Positions 57,507 through 64,000 of a DNA stretch of 64,000 bases are shown here, in pieces (the first letter of the stretch is position 1; each line of letters opens with the position of its first letter). Below the pieces are notes generated by a model that saw nothing but the letters and a program-made list of their open reading frames with translations, had not been told where the DNA came from and searched no databases. Where the stretch lies: the NCBI GenBank assembly GCA_902612005.1, contig CACMCA010000006.1:1-64000 (forward strand). The letters are read 5' to 3'. This DNA is from an uncultured Prochlorococcus sp. Lineage in GTDB: Bacteria > Cyanobacteriota > Cyanobacteriia > PCC-6307 > Cyanobiaceae. The position numbers and the translations under genes were made by a program.

Positions 57507-59072
57507 ATGAACGAAATTGTATGGCCAACAATTGACTCTGAACATTTAATTGTTGATTCAAAGCAAATGTTGATATTAGAGAAAGAAATGTTTTCTGATG
57601 GAATGCCACAAGAAGCATTGATGGAAAAAGCTGGTATTCAAATTAGTAGATGGCTCTTAAAAAAGAAACCTCTTCTCAAGAATGGAATAACTGTTTTTAT
57701 AGGTCCTGGGCATAATGGCGGGGATGGTGTGGTAATAGCTAGAGAGCTTTTTTTGAAAGGTTTTTATGTTCAGGTATGGTGTCCATTCCCGATAAAAAAA
57801 ACATTAACAAATAACCATCTTAATTATCTTACATCTATTGGTGTCACAAAATTAGCAGAGCCACCCGATGCAAATGGTAAAGAGCTTTGGATTGATGCAG
57901 TTTTTGGTAATAATCAAACAAGAAAAGTTGATGATAAATTAATTAAACTGTTTAATCAAAAATTTCATAAAAAATCTGGAAAGGTAATAAGTATTGATAT
58001 ACCAACAGGATTATGTCCTGATAAAGGAGAGCCTTTTTTAGATGACGCAGTAAAGGCAGACTATACCTTGGCCATTGGTCTTTATAAGATTGGGTTGACC
58101 CAAGATTCTGCTTTACCTTTTATTGGAAAATTGCACCATATAGATGTTGGTATGCCTACTAGTAAGCTGTCCAAAATTGATAAAAAGATTTTTAAGGTTA
58201 CTTACAGAGATATAAAAAATATTAATTTACCTTCTTTACCAAAAAATTCCAACAAATATCAAAGAGGTAGAACATTACTAATAGCCGGAAGTGAAAAATA
58301 TCCTGGTGCTGCATACTTGGCATTAAAAGGGGCCATATCAAGTGGAGCAGGCTTTATCTCAGCGGCCCTTCCTGGGATAGTTGCTGAATCTATTTGGCAA
58401 GTTGCCCCTGAAATAGTTTTAAAAGAAACTATGCAATCTAACCAAAATGGAAGTGCTTCTTTATTTAGTGCATTAAAAAATATTGATTTAAGTGCGTTTG
58501 ATTCAATAGCTGTCGGTCCAGGAATAGGAATTGATAATGATGATTGGCAAAAATCAAAAGACTATCTTATGGCTTTTGGTGGATTATTGATCTTGGATGC
58601 AGATGCACTTAATAGAATTTCGGAATCTAAGTTGGGGTCAAATTTCTTTTTAGAGAGAAATTTTAAGACATGGATTACACCACATAGCAAAGAATTTGGA
58701 AGATTATTTCCTAATATCAAATCTAAGACCAATGTTGGGCTTGCTCGTGATGCGGCAAAAGAATTCAATATCAGTATTTTGTTAAAAGGAGCTAACAGTG
58801 TTATTGCTGATAATAAAAAAGTATGGCAACTTTTTGGAACCGATTCTCAGACAGCTCGAGCTGGTTTGGGTGATCTTTTATCTGGTTTTATAGCAGGTAG
58901 TTCTGCGATTGATTTAACCTTGTGTAGAAATATATCAACAGATTTTTTTGCTAAATATGTACTTTTGCATTCATTTGCTGCATCAAAGTGCAAAAGTGGG
59001 TCAAATGCTTCTGCTATTGGTTATGAACTGACAAAGTTAATGAGAAATTTAAAAACGAGACAAATATCTTGA
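57507..59072 (+). CDS. nnr: bifunctional NAD(P)H-hydrate epimerase/dehydratase
   Basis: Repairs damaged NAD(P)H hydrates. The N-terminal YjeF_N domain (residues about 15-225) has FIGPGHNGGDGVVIARELF and SIDIPTGL. The C-terminal kinase-like dehydratase domain (about 235-515) has RTLLIAGSEKYPGAAYLALKG, LILDADALN, WITPHSKEFGRL and the late ARAGLGDLLSGFIAG. The 521-residue fused length is normal. It lies upstream of the sigma factor gene. Confidence 0.93.
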   Translation: MNEIVWPTIDSEHLIVDSKQMLILEKEMFSDGMPQEALMEKAGIQISRWLLKKKPLLKNGITVFIGPGHNGGDGVVIARELFLKGFYVQVWCPFPIKKTLTNNHLNYLTSIGVTKLAEPPDANGKELWIDAVFGNNQTRKVDDKLIKLFNQKFHKKSGKVISIDIPTGLCPDKGEPFLDDAVKADYTLAIGLYKIGLTQDSALPFIGKLHHIDVGMPTSKLSKIDKKIFKVTYRDIKNINLPSLPKNSNKYQRGRTLLIAGSEKYPGAAYLALKGAISSGAGFISAALPGIVAESIWQVAPEIVLKETMQSNQNGSASLFSALKNIDLSAFDSIAVGPGIGIDNDDWQKSKDYLMAFGGLLILDADALNRISESKLGSNFFLERNFKTWITPHSKEFGRLFPNIKSKTNVGLARDAAKEFNISILLKGANSVIADNKKVWQLFGTDSQTARAGLGDLLSGFIAGSSAIDLTLCRNISTDFFAKYVLLHSFAASKCKSGSNASAIGYELTKLMRNLKTRQIS

Positions 59073-59212
59073 AAGAAACAATTTAAGAGAGTTATTTATA
59101 GTTTTAAACACATAAGTGTACAAATATTACTTGAAATCTGAAGCGCGCATTAAATATTGCGCCATTTTTAAAAAAATGTAGGAGAGTTTTAATACCTTAA
59201 TCAGGCCATAAA

Positions 59213-60154
59213 ATGGTTTCATCGTTACCAACTCAATCAGAACAACCAAAAAGGAGGGGTAATGATCCAATAAGTTGGTATTTGCAGAACATCGGCAGAG
59301 TCCCTTTGTTGACACCTGCCGAAGAGATTGAATTGGGTAATCAAGTTCAGAAAATGATGATTCTTACAGAAGATGGTCAATTAAATGAAAAGACTAAAGA
59401 ATTTACAACTCAGCAAAAAAGAACAATAAAAATTGGTCGAAGAGCTAAAGATAGAATGATGAAGGCTAACTTAAGATTAGTTGTCAGTGTGGCAAAAAAA
59501 TATCAAGGTAAAGGATTAGAACTTCTTGATCTAGTTCAAGAAGGTTCTCTAGGTTTGGAGAGAGCTGTTGAAAAATTTGATCCGACTAGAGGATATAAGT
59601 TTTCTACTTATGCTTTTTGGTGGATTAGACAAAGTATGACTAGAGCAATTGCTTGTCAATCAAGAACTATCCGTTTACCTGTTCATTTAAGTGAAAGGTT
59701 AGCTTCTATTAGAAAAGTTAGTAGAGATTTGGCTCATAAACTTGGTGCTATGCCAAGCAGAATTGAAATTGCAGAGGCGATGGAAATTGATGTAGAAGAG
59801 TTGGATTCTGTTTTGAGACAAGCCTTATCGACAAGTAGTTTAGATGCTCCAGTAAATGGTGATGATGGTAGGAGCTTTTTAGGTGATTTAATTGCAGATA
59901 GCAATAATGAAGAGCCCTTAGATCAAGTTGAACAGAAAATGCATCAAGAGCAACTTGGAAAGTGGTTAAGTCATTTAAGCGAGCAAGAGCAACATGTACT
60001 CAAATTAAGGTTTGGACTTGATGCAAATGAGAGACATACCCTTGCTGAAATTGGAAGATTATTAGAAGTTTCTAGAGAAAGAGTGAGACAAGTTGAACTT
60101 AAGGCACTAAGAAAATTAAGAAATTTAACTAGAAAATTACCTAGCGGTATTTAA
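59213..60154 (+). CDS. group 2 sigma-70 family sigma factor
   Basis: A 313-residue RNA polymerase sigma factor. It has region 1.2 (DPISWYLQNIGRVPLLTPAEE), regions 2.1-2.4 (NLRLVVSVAKKYQGKGLEL, then RGYKFSTYAFWWIRQSMTRAI), region 3 and region 4 with LRFGLDANERHTLAEIG and ERVRQVELKALRKLR. It lacks the long N-terminal region of the principal factor, so a group 2 (non-essential, stress or diel) sigma factor is inferred. It is convergent with pdhA (1 nt gap). A 140-bp leader region separates it from nnr. Confidence 0.92.
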   Translation: MVSSLPTQSEQPKRRGNDPISWYLQNIGRVPLLTPAEEIELGNQVQKMMILTEDGQLNEKTKEFTTQQKRTIKIGRRAKDRMMKANLRLVVSVAKKYQGKGLELLDLVQEGSLGLERAVEKFDPTRGYKFSTYAFWWIRQSMTRAIACQSRTIRLPVHLSERLASIRKVSRDLAHKLGAMPSRIEIAEAMEIDVEELDSVLRQALSTSSLDAPVNGDDGRSFLGDLIADSNNEEPLDQVEQKMHQEQLGKWLSHLSEQEQHVLKLRFGLDANERHTLAEIGRLLEVSRERVRQVELKALRKLRNLTRKLPSGI

Positions 60155-60155
60155 T

Positions 60156-61229
60156 CTAATCTTCTGCCCATATATATTTAGTTAATTCTTTTAAAGGAGG
60201 TTCAGGAGCTTCAATCGCATTTTTTACTGATTCGGATATCTCTGCGTCAATTTTCTTTTCAATAATTTTTAATTCTTCTTCCGTTGCAAATTTACCATCA
60301 ACTATTTCTTGGGCTAATTTCTTAATAGGATCTCTTTTTCCCCAAAATTCCTTCTCTTTTTCAGACCTTAATTCATCCGGATCCGCAAGAGAATGTCCTC
60401 TGAACCTATAAGTTAAACATTCTAAAAGTGTAGGACCTTCCCCTGATCTAGCGCGCTCAATAGCTCTTTGTGCTGCTCCTCTCACTGCTAATACATCCAT
60501 TCCATCAACTTCCTCGCCATGCATCCCAAAAGCAGATGCTTTTCTCCAAATTTCAGGATTGCTAGTAGCTCTATCGTGAGCCATGCCTATAGCCCATTTA
60601 TTATTTTCAACAACAAAAATTATGGGTAATTTCCATAATTGAGCCATGTTTAAACATTCAAAAAACTGCCCATTATTGCAAGTCCCATCCCCAAAAAATG
60701 CTGCAGTGACAGAATCACTACTATTATCTCCAGAAACTTCCCTTTTGTATTTGCTTGAAAAGGCTGCCCCCAAAGCAACTGGAATTCCCTCTCCAATAAA
60801 TGCATATCCCCCAAGTAAATGATGCTCTCTTGAAAATAAGTGCATTGAACCACCTCGGCCTTTGCTACAACCTGTAGCTTTACCAAAAAGTTCACTCATT
60901 ACTTCAAATGAGGGAACACCAGCACTAAGTGCATGAACATGATCGCGATATGTACTACAAAACCAATCATGTTTCTTTTTCATAGCGCCAATGACTCCTG
61001 TGCTTATAGCCTCTTGACCGTTATATAAATGAACAAAGCCAAACATTTTCCCCCTGTAATACATTTCTGCACACTTGTCTTCGAACCTACGACCAAGCAT
61101 CATATCTTCATAAAGAAATAATCCTGTTTCTCGATCTAATTCGGCTTTTTTTATGTCTTGAAGATTTGAGATTCTCTCTACATGTGTTTCCAAGAAAAAT
61201 ACCTTAACGAAGTTTTGATTTGTTAACAT
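60156..61229 (-). CDS. pdhA: pyruvate dehydrogenase E1 alpha subunit
   Basis: E1 alpha binds thiamine diphosphate and decarboxylates pyruvate. The 357-residue product has [21 protein letters not shown], the ThDP motif [19 protein letters not shown] ending in ENN, and the phospho-loop-like [12 protein letters not shown]. pdhB and pdhC are not in the window, but the E3 gene lpd is at 50 kb. It is divergent from ftn2 with 113 bp between starts. Confidence 0.95.
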   Translation of the reverse strand: MLTNQNFVKVFFLETHVERISNLQDIKKAELDRETGLFLYEDMMLGRRFEDKCAEMYYRGKMFGFVHLYNGQEAISTGVIGAMKKKHDWFCSTYRDHVHALSAGVPSFEVMSELFGKATGCSKGRGGSMHLFSREHHLLGGYAFIGEGIPVALGAAFSSKYKREVSGDNSSDSVTAAFFGDGTCNNGQFFECLNMAQLWKLPIIFVVENNKWAIGMAHDRATSNPEIWRKASAFGMHGEEVDGMDVLAVRGAAQRAIERARSGEGPTLLECLTYRFRGHSLADPDELRSEKEKEFWGKRDPIKKLAQEIVDGKFATEEELKIIEKKIDAEISESVKNAIEAPEPPLKELTKYIWAED

Positions 61230-61342
61230 TCTAAGCTGTGAAGTGCAATTTTCATGATTTTTTTTAATAACTCTGTAAGACCTTGTGAAAAAAAAAATTA
61301 ACTTGATAAAATTTGTCTAAGGATTTTTAATAGGATATTTGT

Positions 61343-63448
61343 TTGGAACTTCCTTTAGATCATTTTCGTTTAATTGGCGTAAGCCCCTCTGCAACTTCTG
61401 AGGAAATATTAAGGGCGTTTCAGTTGCGTTTAGATAAAACACCTAATGAAGGTTTCACTTATGAAGTTTTAACCCAAAGATCTGAGTTGCTTCGGCTCAC
61501 TGCCGATCTACTTACAGATCCAGAAAGCAAAAGAGAGTACGAAAATTTGTTATTGAATGGGAAATCTGGATTGGAGTTTTCATCAAATAGAGAAGTTGCA
61601 GGCTTAATACTTCTTTGGGAATCAGGTTTACCAAAAGAAGCTTTTAAAATCACTAGAAAAGCATTGCAGCCGCCAAAAACTCCAGCTTTAGGAAGTAGTA
61701 GAGAAGCTGATTTAACATTATTAGCTGCTTTAACAGCTAGAGATTCTGCAATTCAAGAGCAACAGCTTAGATCATATTCGAACGCGGCAGAATTTTTACA
61801 TGAAGGTATACAACTTCTACAAAGAATGGGAAAGCTTGGAGACATCAGAAAAGAACTTGAGGAGGATTTGGTTGCTCTGCTTCCTTACAGAATCCTTGAT
61901 CTACTTAGTAGGGATCTAAATGATCAAGAGTCTCATAAAAAAGGCTTAAATATGCTGGAAAATTTAATAATCAAAAGAGGTGGTTTGGAAGGTAATAATA
62001 AATCTGAATATACAAATTTTTTAAATCAGCAAGAGTTTGAAGCTTTTTTTCAACAAATTAAACCATTTTTGACCGTGCAAGAACAGATTGATTTGTTTCT
62101 TGAATTACAAAAAAGAGGATCATTAGAAGCAGGATTTTTAGCTTTTCTGTCCTTGACAGCAATTGGTTTCTCTAGAAGAAAGCCGGAAAAATTATTTGAA
62201 GCGAGGAAAATTTTAAAGAAACTAAATTTGTCTGGTCTTGATTCAATGCCTCTAATAGGTTGTTTAGACTTACTCTTAGCTGATATTAATGAGGCCTCTG
62301 CAAGGTTTTCAAGTAGTTCTGATGAAAACTTACGAGATTGGCTTAATAATTATCCCGGGAACAAGTTAGAAGCAATATGTATTTTTTGTAAAAATTGGTT
62401 AGAGAATGATGTTTTAGTTGGGTATAGAGATATTGACTCAAAAGAGGTGGATTTAGATTCTTGGTTTGAAGATAGGGAAATTCAAGAATTTATTGAACAA
62501 TTAGAAAAGAAATCAAATAAAAAGTCAATTAGATCAAATCTTCAAAACCAACAAATTCAGAAGGAATCTTTCACACAAAGGACTGAAGATTTTGATAATC
62601 TATCAGAAAATATTGATGACAAAAGATTACCTTGGCCTGGTGGTATAAAACAAAATTATGAAAAGGTTGAGATCAAAGAAAATCAATTAAATGAGGAATA
62701 CTTTAAGAATAAACCAATAGAGTTTTATAATTTTTTAATTGAAAGAATTGCCGAATTAAAGTTTAGTTTTGGGGAATTCTTGAAGGATAAAGAAATTATT
62801 AATCGGTCACCTTATTTAATTTATATTTATGCGTTTTTGATCTTATTTGCATTTGGTATTGGTATTGGATTTTTAAGAAATAATTTTAAAAAATCAGTTC
62901 AGGACGAATCTATTCCTGAAAAACCTTTAATTTCCCTAGATAAAAATCAAAAGCTTAATGAGAAAGATATTATTCAAGGAATCAAAAAAAATCCTTCAAG
63001 TAAATTGAATACTATTCCTGAGAAATCTACTTCAATTATTTCATATGATTTTAAAGAACTTAATACACCTTCACCTTCTTTAGAAGATATAAAAAATTTA
63101 ATTAATGGATGGCTTCTAAGTAAAAGTAATTTCTTAGAGGGAAAGACTGAAATTAATCTTTCTAAGATTGTTAGTAAATCTCTGATTGATCGAACAATCG
63201 AAGAAAGGCAGAACGATATCAAAAAGGGAATTTATAAAGAAATTAATTCCCAAATACGTAAGATTGATTTGGAATCGCAAAATTCATCTCGGATAGTTGT
63301 TTTAGTTGAATTAAATTATCTTGAGAGAATATTAAAGAATTCTGGAGAACTTGTTAATGAGACATCACTGAATCCCCTGAAAGTAAAGTATATTTTGGGC
63401 TTTTCAAATAAATCATGGAAATTGATTGATTTCGTGAGTGGCTTGTAA
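61343..63448 (+). CDS. ftn2: Ftn2/ARC6-type cell division protein
   Basis: Ftn2 (ZipN, ARC6) tethers FtsZ to the membrane in cyanobacteria and plastids. The N-terminal J-like domain (residues about 5-70, LDHFRLIGVSPSATSEEILRAF) lacks the HPD motif, as in this family. A long helical region follows, then a transmembrane span (about 493-515) and a C-terminal domain beginning EDIKNLINGWLLSKSNFLEG. The length is 701 residues. The start is TTG at 61343. Its partner ftsZ is at 37 kb. Confidence 0.9.
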   Translation: MELPLDHFRLIGVSPSATSEEILRAFQLRLDKTPNEGFTYEVLTQRSELLRLTADLLTDPESKREYENLLLNGKSGLEFSSNREVAGLILLWESGLPKEAFKITRKALQPPKTPALGSSREADLTLLAALTARDSAIQEQQLRSYSNAAEFLHEGIQLLQRMGKLGDIRKELEEDLVALLPYRILDLLSRDLNDQESHKKGLNMLENLIIKRGGLEGNNKSEYTNFLNQQEFEAFFQQIKPFLTVQEQIDLFLELQKRGSLEAGFLAFLSLTAIGFSRRKPEKLFEARKILKKLNLSGLDSMPLIGCLDLLLADINEASARFSSSSDENLRDWLNNYPGNKLEAICIFCKNWLENDVLVGYRDIDSKEVDLDSWFEDREIQEFIEQLEKKSNKKSIRSNLQNQQIQKESFTQRTEDFDNLSENIDDKRLPWPGGIKQNYEKVEIKENQLNEEYFKNKPIEFYNFLIERIAELKFSFGEFLKDKEIINRSPYLIYIYAFLILFAFGIGIGFLRNNFKKSVQDESIPEKPLISLDKNQKLNEKDIIQGIKKNPSSKLNTIPEKSTSIISYDFKELNTPSPSLEDIKNLINGWLLSKSNFLEGKTEINLSKIVSKSLIDRTIEERQNDIKKGIYKEINSQIRKIDLESQNSSRIVVLVELNYLERILKNSGELVNETSLNPLKVKYILGFSNKSWKLIDFVSGL

Positions 63449-63508
63449 TTACAAACCTCAAGATCATCTATAATAATTATCAATAATAATTAAAATTACT
63501 TTTTGATA

Positions 63509-64000
63509 ATGTTTGATGAACTCTCGTCACGCTTTGAAGACGCAGTAAAGGGTTTAAGAGGCGAAGCAAAAATAAGTGAAAATAATATTAACGATGCTTT
63601 GAAGGAGGTAAAAAGAGCACTTCTTGATGCAGATGTTAGTTTGTCTGTAGTCAAAGAGTTTATATCAGATGTCAAAGATAAAGCTATCGGAGAAGAAGTA
63701 GTTAGGGGGGTAAATCCAGGTCAAAAATTTATAGAAGTTGTAAATAAAGAATTGATTAACATCATGGGGAATGAAAATTCTCCATTAAACGAAAATGAAA
63801 GTAGTCCTACAGTTATTTTAATGGCAGGACTTCAGGGAGCGGGTAAAACAACTGCAACAGGAAAATTAGGACTTTATTTGAAGGAAAAAGATAAAAAAGT
63901 TCTTTTGGTTGCTGCAGATATTTATCGCCCAGCAGCCGTAGAGCAGCTTAAAACATTGGGAAGTCAATATGATTTGGAAGTTTTTTCAGGTAAAAAAAAT
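63509..64000 (+). CDS. ffh: signal recognition particle protein Ffh, 3' end outside window
   Basis: Ffh is the SRP GTPase that targets membrane proteins. The ATG at 63509 begins MFDELSSRFEDAVKGLRGEA, the N domain, and the G domain starts with AGLQGAGKTTATGKLG. DIYRPAAVEQLK follows. The frame stays open to the right edge (164 codons), so only the N domain and part of the G domain are present. It follows ftn2 after 60 nt. The cognate SRP RNA is at 36.8 kb. Confidence 0.96.
   Translation, partial: MFDELSSRFEDAVKGLRGEAKISENNINDALKEVKRALLDADVSLSVVKEFISDVKDKAIGEEVVRGVNPGQKFIEVVNKELINIMGNENSPLNENESSPTVILMAGLQGAGKTTATGKLGLYLKEKDKKVLLVAADIYRPAAVEQLKTLGSQYDLEVFSGKKN

Noticed and set aside
1-64000. CRISPR array, insertion sequence, prophage or genomic island
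   Set aside because: No regularly spaced repeats, transposase, integrase or phage gene was seen, and all three tRNAs have ordinary core genes beside them.

Overview
The window looks like chromosome from a high-light-adapted Prochlorococcus. This is inferred from the very AT-rich sequence, tight gene packing, a kaiB-kaiC pair with no kaiA, a nickel superoxide dismutase with its maturation peptidase, a high-light-inducible (Hli) protein, an NblS-type kinase and an Ftn2/ARC6 cell-division gene. There is no insertion sequence, prophage, CRISPR array or obvious foreign island. Almost everything is core cyanobacterial metabolism, so the interest lies in small genes, start-site problems and frameshifts.

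Layout. 1-9 kb: a SpoIID-like gene cut by the left edge, truB, a methyltransferase, rpmA-rplU, kaiB-kaiC, nblS and purD. 9-16 kb: a co-directional envelope cluster purC, omp85, lpxC, fabZ, lpxA, lpxB, msrA, in which lpxB is broken by two single-base frameshifts. 16-27 kb: pepA, a GIY-YIG-like protein, a DUF1825-like gene, tyrS (frameshifted in a run of ten A), pyrF, plsY, a DUF3086/DUF3119/MlaE-type permease group, a GPH-type symporter, tRNA-Gly(UCC) and a glycogen debranching enzyme. 27-31.5 kb: HU, then four small unrecognised membrane or secreted proteins and an Hli protein, then cbiB and ilvC. 31.4-42 kb: clpP3-clpR, a PIN/TRAM protein, hemW, panB, SRP RNA, ftsZ, ftsQ, ddl, miaB and tRNA-His(GUG). 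42-50 kb: a CodA-like amidohydrolase, an FAD oxidase, folC, argD directly behind tRNA-Leu(CAA), two tiny overlapping membrane ORFs, murA and a SpoU-type methyltransferase. 50-64 kb: lpd, trpC, a nickel transporter with sodX and sodN, FKBP, lnt, mnmA, nnr, a group 2 sigma factor, pdhA, ftn2 and the 5' part of ffh.

How genes work together. Lipid A and outer-membrane assembly are grouped (omp85-lpxC-fabZ-lpxA-lpxB). The clock is reduced to KaiB and KaiC. Nickel uptake sits next to the nickel SOD and its peptidase. Divisome genes (ftsZ, ftsQ, ftn2) and peptidoglycan precursor genes (ddl, murA) are spread through the window. Both SRP components, the RNA and Ffh, are present.

The most useful leads are: (i) three +1 indels in homopolymer runs, in tyrS and lpxB; (ii) sodX and a SpoU-type methyltransferase whose conserved N-termini lie upstream of any ATG, GTG or TTG; (iii) a pair of ATGA-overlapping single-span micro-ORFs at 47.5-47.7 kb; and (iv) a cluster of small membrane proteins beside hli. 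I did not see a clearly new multi-gene system. All product names rest on recognised motifs read by eye, not on database searches.
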